Of a stretch of 64,000 nt of DNA, positions 17,324 to 26,257 are shown one piece after another; the stretch's first letter is position 1; the number at the start of each line of letters is the position of its first letter. The DNA is from JAUVUV01 sp964548275 (GTDB taxonomy: Bacteria; Gemmatimonadota; Glassbacteria; GWA2-58-10): NCBI GenBank assembly GCA_964548275.1, contig CAZJQI010000006.1, forward strand, positions 39,094 through 103,093, given 5' to 3'. The notes under the pieces were generated by a model. The model was not told the origin of the DNA, searched no databases, and was given only the letters and a program-made list of their open reading frames with translations. The translations under genes were made by a program, and so were the position numbers.

Positions 17324-18931
17324 CTACCGGCCCTGTTTTTTCCTCGGTACACCCTGGATATCGAACTCGATCCCTTCTTTCCAGGGGCGCACCCCGGCAT
17401 GGGAAAGGATCGCCCCTTGTTCGCGAAGTAGCTCCTGGAGCTCGGGCACGGGGATCTCATCCACCTCGCAGTTGTATTTATTACTCAGATCGGCCGCCAC
17501 GCCCGCGGCATGGCCCATGATCATGAAAACAGGCTCAATGCGGAGAGTCCCATAGCCCACATGGCTGGCACACACACCGCAGGAGACCAGCAGATTCCTG
17601 ACCCACACCGGTGTCATGATAAAATAAGGAATCTGATACGGCCTGCAGGGCTTGATAAAAAATCCCTCTTTCCAGGGGTATCCCGGCCTGAGCTGGCCGG
17701 TGGCGTGGGAGGCCATCGGGTAGCTGCCCATACCAACCACGTTTTCTTTCAGAGTGTCGCTGAGCGCATCCTTTTCGCTGAAAGTGTAAATACCGTGAAG
17801 GCGTCTGGCTTCCCTGACGTAGATCTGAAACGGCAGGTGCCGGTTGTCGGCAAATTCATCCTTTGCCGGGTAGAAGCGATTGAACTGGCTGCGCAACTGT
17901 GCGGGAATTCCGGGATCGTCACGCAGGAATTTCCAGAGACCCAGGATATGCTCCATATGCCTTTTTTCAATCTCCAGGCGCTCCTCATCAGTAGCCTCCG
18001 GATAGTTCTGGCTGGCGCCGATCAGGTCCGTGGAAAGCCAGCAGAAACAGTTATTGTCTATATCGTACTTACGGTTGGGCAGTGGGCTGAAAATCATGAA
18101 ATCCTTGAACGTAAGCTTGCCTTTAGCCCGGATAAAATCGTAGAGTAATCTATATTGTCCGGGGTCAAAGTTTTCCGGTTCCGGCCACTCGGCGCTGTTT
18201 TCGGCGCTGTCTGTGAGGCAGAGACGGTAGGTGTAGGCCTGAATCAGGCTGTCTCCTGCCCCAGTGCCGCCGGGCAGTGGTTCCCGGCTCTGGTGGTCCT
18301 GATAGATATGGCCGGCGAGTTTTTCTCCGAGCACCTTGCGGCTCTCTCTGCCCAGATAAAATGGTGCGCCAGCCTCGGCGAAAAGGTCTCCGGTGTAGGT
18401 GGCGTCAATATATACCAATCCCCCGATCTCTTTCTGCTGGCCTGTTTTCCTGTGGCGGACAGTTACACTCTCTATCTTGTTCAGTTCAGCGTGGCAGTCG
18501 GCCAGAAGCCAGCCCCGGAGCACCTCGATTCTTTCTGCCTTGACAAGCTGTTCAAATACCTGTTCGGCTACGTGGGGTTCGAAACGCAGACCATAGTTGC
18601 AGCTTCTGAACTGGTCTGATTCAGGCCCGTAGGTGTTGCGATAATGCGCAGCAATCTTGCGAAAGACCTCTGCCGCAATACCGCCGATATAATCGGGGTT
18701 ACCGGAGTCGGTGTTGCCAAGCCCGGAGGCCATCATCCCGCCCAGGTGTTCGTTCTGTGCGATAAGACAGACTTTGGCTCCCTGCCTGGAGGCGGCCACG
18801 GCTGCCGCCACTGCTGAGGGCGTGCCACCCATGACCACTACATCATAAGAGTAGCTGGCAGGGCCTTTTAAACTGCAGCCAGGAAAAACGATTAAAAACA
18901 GCGCTACGACTGATTTTACTACTTTTGCCAT
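17324..18931 (-). CDS. FAD-dependent oxidoreductase, exported lipoprotein
   Basis: About 535 aa from the ATG at 18931, chosen because GAGGG precedes it and a signal with Cys (VFPGCSLKG) follows directly. A longer frame to 19027 would bury that signal. The mature protein opens with a Rossmann FAD-binding segment VVVMGGTPSAVAAAVAASRQG, an acidic/hydrophobic strand, then HLGGMMASGLGNTD. This is the PF12831 type, common in polysaccharide-degrading bacteria and often next to glycosidases. Substrate unknown. It is the last gene of a six-gene minus-strand run, 38 bp after the ABC permease. Confidence 0.85.
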   Translation of the reverse strand: MAKVVKSVVALFLIVFPGCSLKGPASYSYDVVVMGGTPSAVAAAVAASRQGAKVCLIAQNEHLGGMMASGLGNTDSGNPDYIGGIAAEVFRKIAAHYRNTYGPESDQFRSCNYGLRFEPHVAEQVFEQLVKAERIEVLRGWLLADCHAELNKIESVTVRHRKTGQQKEIGGLVYIDATYTGDLFAEAGAPFYLGRESRKVLGEKLAGHIYQDHQSREPLPGGTGAGDSLIQAYTYRLCLTDSAENSAEWPEPENFDPGQYRLLYDFIRAKGKLTFKDFMIFSPLPNRKYDIDNNCFCWLSTDLIGASQNYPEATDEERLEIEKRHMEHILGLWKFLRDDPGIPAQLRSQFNRFYPAKDEFADNRHLPFQIYVREARRLHGIYTFSEKDALSDTLKENVVGMGSYPMASHATGQLRPGYPWKEGFFIKPCRPYQIPYFIMTPVWVRNLLVSCGVCASHVGYGTLRIEPVFMIMGHAAGVAADLSNKYNCEVDEIPVPELQELLREQGAILSHAGVRPWKEGIEFDIQGVPRKKQGR

Positions 18932-18969
18932 TTCATCCCTCGAATTACAGAAAGCCTGGTCAACAGCAA

Positions 18970-19764
18970 TTAGACCACGATTCGCCTGCGCAGCATTTTC
19001 ACCACGAGGGGCCAAAAAAGCGCACAATAAGCGAAAAGAACAGCCAGATTAACAGCCAGCCCTGGGTCGAAGTGTCCCGTGCAGCAGGCGCGCATCAGAG
19101 CTACCAGGTGAGTCATGGGCAGGGCCAGAGCAAAGTCATAAAGGCCCCGGGGAAGTTCGCTAAGCGGGAAAAAGGCTCCACTGAAAAAAAACATCGGCGT
19201 GACCACACCGGTGAGGTAGAAGTTGAAATTATTGATTTCTTTAACCCGGCTAGTGACCAGAATGCCGAGCAGCGCAAATACCATTCCTCCCAGAAAGCCC
19301 AGCGGCACAACCAGGAGAGCCCACCAGGAACCGACCAGCCCGAAGCTGGCGACCACCAGCAACACCCCGAAACTGAACATCGAACATTTGGAGGCGACCC
19401 AGAGCACCTCGCCCACAACCATTTCCACAAAGGAAACCGGGCTTGCCAGGATCGCCTCGTATATTTTCTCGTATTCCATTCGGATAAAAGTGCCGTAGGT
19501 TGTTTCGAAACTGGCGGACCACATGGGCGAGGCAGCGATCATCCCGGGGGCGAGAAACGCAGCGTAAGACATACCCTGTATGAGTTTCATGTAGGCCGCC
19601 AGGCCCACCCCCAGCGCCAGAATCACCATCAGCGGCTCCAGGAACGGTGGCAGCATATTGGCCAGGAAAAACTTGAAGTATACCCGCTGATGCCGTCGCC
19701 AGACCGAAAAAATCCTTCCCATCGAGGGCGGGGCCACAGGCAAATCGAAAGCCGCATCATTCAT
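18970..19764 (-). CDS. ABC-2 type transporter permease (NodJ-like)
   Basis: 264 aa with about six hydrophobic segments. Motifs of the ABC-2/NodJ group: the long cytoplasmic N-terminus ending WRRHQRVYFKFF, the conserved FETTYGTFIRMEYEKIYEAILASP loop (residues about 83-106), and the late GVVTPMFFFSGAFFPLSELP. Together with the ATPase encoded immediately upstream (8-bp overlap, implying translational coupling) it would form an exporter for a lipid, polysaccharide, drug or oligosaccharide. The cargo cannot be read from sequence. Confidence 0.9.
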   Translation of the reverse strand: MNDAAFDLPVAPPSMGRIFSVWRRHQRVYFKFFLANMLPPFLEPLMVILALGVGLAAYMKLIQGMSYAAFLAPGMIAASPMWSASFETTYGTFIRMEYEKIYEAILASPVSFVEMVVGEVLWVASKCSMFSFGVLLVVASFGLVGSWWALLVVPLGFLGGMVFALLGILVTSRVKEINNFNFYLTGVVTPMFFFSGAFFPLSELPRGLYDFALALPMTHLVALMRACCTGHFDPGLAVNLAVLFAYCALFWPLVVKMLRRRIVV

Positions 19765-20668
19765 CGATCAGTCTCTTTCCTGTAAGCTTGAGGAACAGAT
19801 CCTCCAGATTCGCCGGGCGCAGGATTCCTTTTCTACTGTTATCCAGGTAGGGAACTGCCGAGAAGGCACTTTCTTCATCGGCCTTGAAAAACACACGGTC
19901 TCCGTAGTAATCGAATTCCAGATTTGTAAGCTTCCAGGTATCGGCCAGGTTGCACCGGTCCACCTCAAGGACAAACCTCGGCAGGTGAGCCACGACCAGC
20001 TTACCTGGCGCTCCTGTATGCAGGATTTTACCCCGGTCCATGATAACCAGCCGGTCGCAGAGCCGTTCGGCTTCATCCATGTAATGGGTGGTGAGCACTA
20101 CTGTCACGCCCTGTCCGGTCAGCCTGCGCAGCAAGGCCCATATCTGGTGGCGGGCCTGGGGATCGAGCCCGGTGGTGGGTTCATCGAGAATCACAAGCCG
20201 CGGTTCATGAACCAGGGCCCGAAGGATAGTCAAACGCCGCTTCATGCCTCCGGAAAGCTGCTTGATCCTGGCGCGGGCTTTCTGTGTAAGCTCCATGAAA
20301 TCGAGAAATTCATCGATACGCTCTTTTAGCTTGCCTATGTTAATTCCGTAATAGCTGGCATAAACCTCAAGGTTCTCCCGCACGGTCAGCTCCAGGTCCA
20401 GGTTGTTTGTCTGCTGAACCACCCCGATCACCTGGCGCAGGCGGACACCATCCCGGGCCGGGTCAAGGCCGAATACTTCGAGTGTGCCGGAAGTGCGGGG
20501 GCTGAAATTATAAAGCATGCGCATGGTCGAGGTTTTGCCCGCACCGTTCGGGCCGAGGATCCCGAAACACTCCCCCCGGTAAACCTCGAAATCTATTTCA
20601 TCGACCGCGGTGAGTGACCCGAAACATTTTTTCAGACCACGGGCTCGAATCACAGGATTACCGTTCAT
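19757..20668 (-). CDS. ABC transporter ATP-binding protein (NodI-like)
   Basis: About 303 aa from the ATG at 20668; an earlier ATG at 20731 would add 21 residues without family homology. Walker A GPNGAGKTS, Q-loop in VVQQTNNLDLELTVREN, signature LSGGMKRR, Walker B LVILDEPTTGLDP, and H-loop VLTTHYMDEAE are all intact. This fits the NodI/CcmA-type ATPases that pair with ABC-2 permeases. Residues after about 235 form the usual accessory C-terminal domain. It overlaps the permease gene by 8 bp. Confidence 0.92.
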   Translation of the reverse strand: MNGNPVIRARGLKKCFGSLTAVDEIDFEVYRGECFGILGPNGAGKTSTMRMLYNFSPRTSGTLEVFGLDPARDGVRLRQVIGVVQQTNNLDLELTVRENLEVYASYYGINIGKLKERIDEFLDFMELTQKARARIKQLSGGMKRRLTILRALVHEPRLVILDEPTTGLDPQARHQIWALLRRLTGQGVTVVLTTHYMDEAERLCDRLVIMDRGKILHTGAPGKLVVAHLPRFVLEVDRCNLADTWKLTNLEFDYYGDRVFFKADEESAFSAVPYLDNSRKGILRPANLEDLFLKLTGKRLIDE

Positions 20669-20760
20669 ACTCAAACCTGAGCTATCCTCCAAAAGGGCGC
20701 ATCCAGAAAACGGGATGATTTTTTCATGCAAACCAGCGGCCCGTCCACCGGTTGCAGCGC

Positions 20761-22155
20761 TTATTTTACATTTACCAGGGCCACCCAGCGCCCATGTCCG
20801 GGAGTTCCCAGCGGCAACATGGGTGTGGCCTCGATCCCGTAAGGCTGTTGCCAGGCGAGGTATTCTGCATCGAACCAGCGTACTTCGAATCTTGCGCCTT
20901 CAGGAGCACCTCGCGGATCGAGCAGCACCCGGCCGCCGTCCGGGAACACCACCGCCCAGCAGCGTCCTTCACAGGCCAGACAATAGGCCTCGTCCTCGGC
21001 GCGGTCTTTAAGCAGGCGGTCCTGGACAGCGCTCCTGAATATGTCGAAATGAGCAAGGATCTCACGGATTCCCCGGATCGCTCGCCGGGCATTGTGGTTG
21101 ATCCCGATACCGTGCCCGGCCGGCGTGGGCCGATGGAATCGGGTGCTCGCACAGCCACCCCAGACATTACCCCAGAACCGGCTCACCGCCAGGCGGGAAT
21201 TGAGCCAGCGTTCCCCGCCCCTCATAGCGTAAACCTTGGTATTGTTGATCGGGCGGGGATTATCGGCTATACGCTCACGCACATAGGCCAGGGCGTCCTG
21301 ATGACGCTGGCCCTCCTGCCAGTTGTTCTGGCTGATATCGATAAAGTTGTAGGTTTCCGGGTAGTCGATTGTGTAAAGGTGCCACTCGTGTTTCAGGTCC
21401 CAGGGGTCCCACATCTCGGTTACACAAACTTCCTTGCCAGCCTCCAACGCTTTTTTCTTTATATAATCCGCCCAGTACTCACCCCAGCGAGGGTCCGCAC
21501 TGGTTTCGTTGTCCATTGCATAGAGCACGTTATCGTACTTGAAAGTATAAGAGAGGATCTTGTCGACAAAGCGCTCCTGATAGGGTAGTACCACCTTGTT
21601 GTTCATATACTTGGGAACAGTGCGGAAAAAGGGGTTGTCCGCCCTGGTGGGATGGCTTCTGTTTACCGTGGGCAGGCCGCTTTCCTCAGGCGCATAATTG
21701 ATATTGTACCCGGGATTGAATGGGTTGAAATATGTCCAGTTGTCGCGGTAGTAGTTGAACGTGGCCCAGATTTCCACCTGCACCACTACGTTTCGGCGTG
21801 AGGCGGCCTCGATCAGCCGGGAGAAACGATCCCAGTATTCAGGATTGAAACGGTTGAGGTCATATTTATCGCCCACTTTAGCGAACGGCCAGGGCCGGGT
21901 TGTATCGCTGGAGGCCATCGTGTTGCGGATCACGTTGCCCCCGCAGGCGACCAGGGTGTCGAGCTGCTGTTCAAATCCCTCGTACTGGAAAAGGTCGTCA
22001 TCAATCGACCCACCAAGCAGAAGAGTCGTCTTGCCCTGGAATTCCCAGTAGTATGGGTTCTCCGGCCAGGGCCTAATCCCCTGGGCGAATGTGGAACTCG
22101 CCATGACAGCGGCGAATAAAACAATCCGGGCCGAATTGTATGGAATTTTCTTCAT
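20761..22155 (-). CDS. Secreted TIM-barrel glycoside hydrolase-like protein
   Basis: About 464 aa starting at the ATG at 22155 (GGGGAG upstream), with a signal peptide ending STFAQG. The N-terminal part (NPYYWEFQGKTTLLLGGS, then CGGNVIRNTM) resembles the opening strands of clan-A (GH5/DUF4038-like) barrels. An acid/base candidate stands in YAMDNETSADP, and a second Glu in VCVTEMWDP. The C-terminal ~90 residues (CWAVVFPDGGRVLLDP...) look like the short beta-sandwich that often closes these proteins. Substrate unknown. It lies between the PLP enzyme and the ABC exporter within one run of genes. Confidence 0.7.
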   Translation of the reverse strand: MKKIPYNSARIVLFAAVMASSTFAQGIRPWPENPYYWEFQGKTTLLLGGSIDDDLFQYEGFEQQLDTLVACGGNVIRNTMASSDTTRPWPFAKVGDKYDLNRFNPEYWDRFSRLIEAASRRNVVVQVEIWATFNYYRDNWTYFNPFNPGYNINYAPEESGLPTVNRSHPTRADNPFFRTVPKYMNNKVVLPYQERFVDKILSYTFKYDNVLYAMDNETSADPRWGEYWADYIKKKALEAGKEVCVTEMWDPWDLKHEWHLYTIDYPETYNFIDISQNNWQEGQRHQDALAYVRERIADNPRPINNTKVYAMRGGERWLNSRLAVSRFWGNVWGGCASTRFHRPTPAGHGIGINHNARRAIRGIREILAHFDIFRSAVQDRLLKDRAEDEAYCLACEGRCWAVVFPDGGRVLLDPRGAPEGARFEVRWFDAEYLAWQQPYGIEATPMLPLGTPGHGRWVALVNVK

Positions 22156-22204
22156 TTTCACACTCCCCACAATTTTGGGAAAAAGCAGATAGCGCAATTA
22201 TCAT

Positions 22205-23281
22205 CTAGTGGATTTTACCCTGGGCGGCAACATGCCAGATTTCTTCCACTCTGCCGTTCCGGACACCATAGAGCAAATGGTGCATGTTCACTGTGGTGCA
22301 GGCATGGTTCGGGATCACGTCCACCAGGTCGCCAGCGCCGGGAGAGAAACCGCTGCTCTCAAGTTTCAGGTAGCCGTGTTCCTCGTTCATCTTCTCGCAA
22401 AGCACCTCCGGGCACTGCACCAGCCGACCGAAACCTGAACCATGTATACTCGCCGCGTCTGAAAAAGTCTTGCTGCCACCATCGATTATCGCTCCTCCCT
22501 CCACCGAGGTGCTGACTATCCGGCAGCGCACTTTCAGGGCGCAGTCTTCCCAGGCGGCAGCACCGATTCTCACGCAGTTGCAGTCGTAAAAAATGTAGGT
22601 TCCGGGCCGTATCTCGGTAACACCGGGCAGCAGATGGGAATAAAAGGCGGTCGGCGTGCTGCCTCCTGAGACCACAGACAGGGTGAGGCCTGCTTTATCA
22701 TACTCAGCAATCGCCGAGCTTATGCTTTCACCCATGCATTCGATAGTTCCCTCCTGGATTTCCCTGATATGTCCAGGGTATATCATCAGCCCCTTTACCG
22801 GTATGCCGGTCTCGGCAATGCGAGTCAGGCTCTTCGGGAGGTTTTCATCGATTGGCAGCCCGGTGCGGCTGGAGCCCAGATCAACCTCTACGAGCAGGGA
22901 GATTTGCTTTGCGGCCTTCCCCATCCCATTGGCGAGAGCGCGCGCGTGCTCGACACTGTCCGTGGCGATCGCAACTGTTGCGTGCCTGATCAGTTCGGCC
23001 AGCCTTCGCCACTTGTGCTCACCCCACACAGGATAGGCGATCAGGATATTATCCAGCCCGGCAGAGGCCATCACCTCGGCCTCGGTCACCTTGGCCGAGG
23101 TGATCCCCACCGCCCCGGAGGAGAGCTGGCGATAGGCCAGTTCCGGGACCTTATGGGTCTTGATATGCGGCCTGAGAGCAAGGCCGTGCTTTTTACAGTA
23201 GTTGCCCATGCGTGCGAGATTTCGCTCCATCACATCCAGGTCGACCCACGCGGCAGGTGTGTCCAGTTCTCCGAGTTTCAT
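22205..23281 (-). CDS. D-threonine aldolase/D-serine dehydratase-like PLP enzyme
   Basis: 358 aa, fold-type III (alanine-racemase barrel) PLP enzyme. The Schiff-base lysine is Lys41 in RPHIKTHK, the family hallmark. The C-terminal metal-binding motif is PNHACTTVN, with the His and Cys that hold Zn or Mn in D-serine dehydratase and D-threonine aldolase. It would cleave or dehydrate D-hydroxy amino acids in the cytoplasm; I cannot choose between the two reactions. It lies 49 bp before the glycosidase-like gene and 60 bp after the C-GCAxxG-C-C gene, so it probably shares their transcript. Confidence 0.88.
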   Translation of the reverse strand: MKLGELDTPAAWVDLDVMERNLARMGNYCKKHGLALRPHIKTHKVPELAYRQLSSGAVGITSAKVTEAEVMASAGLDNILIAYPVWGEHKWRRLAELIRHATVAIATDSVEHARALANGMGKAAKQISLLVEVDLGSSRTGLPIDENLPKSLTRIAETGIPVKGLMIYPGHIREIQEGTIECMGESISSAIAEYDKAGLTLSVVSGGSTPTAFYSHLLPGVTEIRPGTYIFYDCNCVRIGAAAWEDCALKVRCRIVSTSVEGGAIIDGGSKTFSDAASIHGSGFGRLVQCPEVLCEKMNEEHGYLKLESSGFSPGAGDLVDVIPNHACTTVNMHHLLYGVRNGRVEEIWHVAAQGKIH

Positions 23282-23341
23282 CAGACCCTTCCAATGTTTT
23301 TCTTACTTACGGTTTAATGCGCTCTGCGATAGCGGCCTTTC

Positions 23342-23818
23342 TCAATCGGATAGTACCTCTTCAAGGATCCGGGCGGCATCGGCGACAAAATCCGGACAGA
23401 TTTTTGAAAAGAGGTCTTTTTCCCGGGCCTCTTTCAGCCCCTCTTCCGTGCTGAGATCACAGCCGAGAATCCCCCTGCAGGTCACTGAGCCGTGCAGGGC
23501 CTTGAACTTTTCAAAAAGCTCCCGGACTCTACGGTAGGTTTCCTCTTTTACTTTCCTTGATTGCGTGTCGCCCTCTATGCCTGTTTTCAGCCCGATTGTC
23601 AGAACCGCGCCGCTGACCGCACCGCAGACCTCTCCCCCCCGGCCCATGCCGCCGCCCAGGCCCATGGCCAATTCGAGGGCAAGTTGCCGGTCAATGCCGT
23701 AGGACGTCCCGTAGGTGGCCAGGATCGCCTGGGCGCAGTTACTTCCTTGGCGGAAACGGGAAACAGCTTCTTTTACTTTGCTCAATTCCGGCTGACCTCT
23801 TTCAATATTTAAAGCCAT
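23342..23818 (-). CDS. C-GCAxxG-C-C family redox protein
   Basis: 158 aa. The cysteine pattern that names the family is present: the first Cys in FRQGSNCAQA (about residue 28), then VCGAVSGAVL for GCAxxG (here CGAVSG), a Cys in SVTCRGILGCDL and a late Cys in KICPDF. The Gly-rich GLGGGMGRGGEVCG segment is typical. Members are thought to be small redox-active or metal-binding proteins; no reaction is established. It is the first gene of the six-gene minus-strand run and starts just beyond a MITE-like element. Confidence 0.85.
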   Translation of the reverse strand: MALNIERGQPELSKVKEAVSRFRQGSNCAQAILATYGTSYGIDRQLALELAMGLGGGMGRGGEVCGAVSGAVLTIGLKTGIEGDTQSRKVKEETYRRVRELFEKFKALHGSVTCRGILGCDLSTEEGLKEAREKDLFSKICPDFVADAARILEEVLSD

Positions 23819-23853
23819 CGATCTTTTGAATAACCACTACCAGTATCCCAATT

Positions 23854-24065
23854 TAGCCCGGATTATTCATGAAACCCAGACCTTGACAGGGTTAATCACT
23901 TATTTTCAGTTTTTTATCAGCCACCGAGGGAGGGGGCGGCGTCTGTGCGACTGAAGTCGCACAGACCGTTGCGCTTTTGCGCAACGGCGCGCATTTCATG
24001 CGCCCGCCGCCCCCCAGGCCCCGGGGAAACATAACGTCTTACCAATTTATGAATAATCCGGGCTA
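23854..24065. repeat. MITE-like palindromic element, copy 2
   Basis: 212 bp, clearly homologous to 1487-1697. Ends TAGCCCGGATTATTCAT and ATGAATAATCCGGGCTA are a perfect 17-bp terminal inverted repeat with TA at both tips. Inside, GGGGGCGGCG (23932-23941) pairs with CGCCGCCCCC (24005-24014) and encloses three hairpins: an 11-bp stem 23941-23966 with TGAA loop, an 8-bp stem 23967-23986 with TTTT loop, and GCGCAT/ATGCGC 23989-24003. Stems are kept relative to copy 1 while loops differ. No reading frame. It sits between two minus-strand genes and could also act as a transcription barrier. Confidence 0.8.
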
Positions 24066-24117
24066 GAAGGATAATCAATAATTTTTGAATATAATCTATT
24101 AATACTATCCAGGTGAA

Positions 24118-26001
24118 TCATTCATACTGAAGCCTGGCCATGGCCCCCAGAAAGAAAACCGCCATTCCGGCTACTGCAATCCAGCCAGCCGCAGCAGCCC
24201 CGGCCGAACCGGCGAACACCCCTGCCAGAAACAGAGCGCAGCCAGCAAACATCAACCCCAGCCACAAGCGACCGGGCAAAGACACAGGCCACAGGTTGTA
24301 TATCTTTCCCGATTCGCTCTCCTCTTCACTGACCTTCTTCATCGACCAGACAGTGCGCACTTTCTCCGGATCAGGTGCAGCTGTCAGCAGGCTTACAATC
24401 ACGCAGACAACCAGGGCACCGAGAGCACTGGCCAATGTACCGGCCAGCATATGGTTTCGGGCAAACCACGAGCCTGGATCAAGCCCGAAAGCCTGAGCGT
24501 ATTTGAACGGGAAAAGCACCGCCGCGCCGATCAGGATACCGCCCAGGTATCCACAGAAAGCGCCCTTGCTGCTGGCCCTGCGCCAGAGCAGCCCCATGAG
24601 CACCGCAATCACGAAAAGCGGCATATCCATGAAACTGATCACGGTAAGATAGGCCTCTACCGCATTTTCGAAAAACGGTATAAGGAAGGAGAAAAAAATC
24701 ATCAGCACGCCGATAATCAGGGTGACCATGCGAATGATCCAGAGCACCTCGCGGCCGGAGACCTTGCGCCTTATCAGGTTGCGATAGATATCATTGGTAA
24801 AAATGGTTGCCGCACTGGTGAGATTTGCATCGATTGTCGAGAACTGAGAAGCCAGCAGACCCACGCAAACCATGCCCATCAGGCCCATTGGCAGGAGGTT
24901 GACCATCAGGGCGGGGTAAGCGTAATCTTGATGGGCCAGTTCCGGAAATATCACCCGGGAGGCCAGGGCAGGCATAAAAGTGAGCAGGATATAGGGCACA
25001 GTGACCAGGCCCGCCAGCACGAGACCCCTGGCCAGGCTTCTGGTATCCTTGCTACTGAAAGATTTTTGCACCAGGCCCGGATCAGTACTTGCCCACTGGA
25101 TGCCGAGAAAGAATATTGCCAGCACGAAACTCCAACTGTAAGCACCGGTGGCAGGCATCAGGTCCAAATGCTGCGGGCTGATCTGTGAAAGGGTTTCGAC
25201 CATTCCCGGGAAGTCTCCTGCCGCGCGCATGGCAAGCGGCATCACGATCAGTGCGCCGAGGATAATAAACACGAAACACAGCGCATCGAGAATCGCCACC
25301 GACCACATTCCACCCAGGTAAGTGTAGATAATAACCAACACCGAGTAGAGCACGACCCAGAAAATATAGCTTCCGTCGATCATCCAGCCCTGTTTCAGCC
25401 CGAGCGAGTAGCCGTAATTGTTAAACACCTCGGTCACCCCGGGGCCTGAGATCATTTCTGAGGCCCTTACCGCGGTGTTGAGCACTACTCCCAGCCAAAA
25501 AGCGAGCCGGATAACACTGAAAAGTCCAACCAGACCACGTGTTGTGCGGCTGTAGCGCCGTTCGAGAAACTCCGGCACCGTTGCGATACGCAGCCGCCTG
25601 AATATCGGCAGGATAAAAAGGCCGGCCAGCACAAGGGCCATGCAACCGGTCCAACCCTGCCAGATAATCGATATTCCATGCCTGTAAACCGTGCCGGTCT
25701 GGCTGATTATCCCGTAGAGGTTGATATTGGTCGCGGCCATGGTAGCGGCAAGGATAAAAGGAGGAAGATTGCGCCCGGCCAGGGTGAAATCCTCTGCAGA
25801 GCCGACCCATTTGTAAAAACGCGAACCGAACCAGAGAATCAGGGCCATGAAAATAACAATCAGGGTCACATCCAGCCAGTGAATGTTCACTCCGGAAACT
25901 GTGGCTGGGGAATCTGCTCCAGCGGCAACCTGTGCCCTGAGCAGCAGCGTTATCAGAGCTGTCCAGATTCGCCTGCCTGGTTTTTTCAGAATAACGTTCA
26001 T
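24118..26001 (-). CDS. Sodium:solute symporter (SSS family)
   Basis: About 627 aa from the ATG at 26001, which has AGGAGAACGG directly before it; the longer frame to 26076 lacks this. A signal-like N-terminus is followed by about 13-14 hydrophobic helices. SSS traits: the DFTLAGRNLPPFILAATMAATNI region of helix 1, the TYLGGMWSVAILDALCF segment, and FSTIDANLTSAATIFTNDIY in the later core helix. A C-terminal extension contains two more membrane segments. Sugars, amino acids, sialic acid or nucleosides are possible substrates. Its position next to carbohydrate genes suggests a sugar or sugar acid, by inference only. Confidence 0.9.
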   Translation of the reverse strand: MNVILKKPGRRIWTALITLLLRAQVAAGADSPATVSGVNIHWLDVTLIVIFMALILWFGSRFYKWVGSAEDFTLAGRNLPPFILAATMAATNINLYGIISQTGTVYRHGISIIWQGWTGCMALVLAGLFILPIFRRLRIATVPEFLERRYSRTTRGLVGLFSVIRLAFWLGVVLNTAVRASEMISGPGVTEVFNNYGYSLGLKQGWMIDGSYIFWVVLYSVLVIIYTYLGGMWSVAILDALCFVFIILGALIVMPLAMRAAGDFPGMVETLSQISPQHLDLMPATGAYSWSFVLAIFFLGIQWASTDPGLVQKSFSSKDTRSLARGLVLAGLVTVPYILLTFMPALASRVIFPELAHQDYAYPALMVNLLPMGLMGMVCVGLLASQFSTIDANLTSAATIFTNDIYRNLIRRKVSGREVLWIIRMVTLIIGVLMIFFSFLIPFFENAVEAYLTVISFMDMPLFVIAVLMGLLWRRASSKGAFCGYLGGILIGAAVLFPFKYAQAFGLDPGSWFARNHMLAGTLASALGALVVCVIVSLLTAAPDPEKVRTVWSMKKVSEEESESGKIYNLWPVSLPGRLWLGLMFAGCALFLAGVFAGSAGAAAAGWIAVAGMAVFFLGAMARLQYE

Positions 26002-26257
26002 CCGTTCTCCTGCCCGGGCGATCAAGGAAACACCCGCCCAAAGTTGCAATTTGAACACGCCGCCGGCGAGTCTCAAAAAAGCTAAGAAGCACCGTGCTGT
26101 TTGTCAATCATCGTTCCTGTGGCAACCAATCCTAACTTGCTATAAAATTCATTTTTCATTAAATTTAAAGTGAGTCCGATATTAAAACCTGAGGGAACAT
26201 TTCTGTTTTCTCGTGGTGTATATATTAGCAGTTACAGTTTTTCGGTGAAGCCAGGCA

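Noticed and set aside
18925..19785. Plus-strand open frame of 286 codons
   Set aside because: Antisense shadow of the ABC permease gene; very polar, repetitive composition.
24451..25188. Plus-strand open frame of 245 codons
   Set aside because: Antisense to the symporter gene; His/Gln-rich text typical of reverse-read membrane genes.
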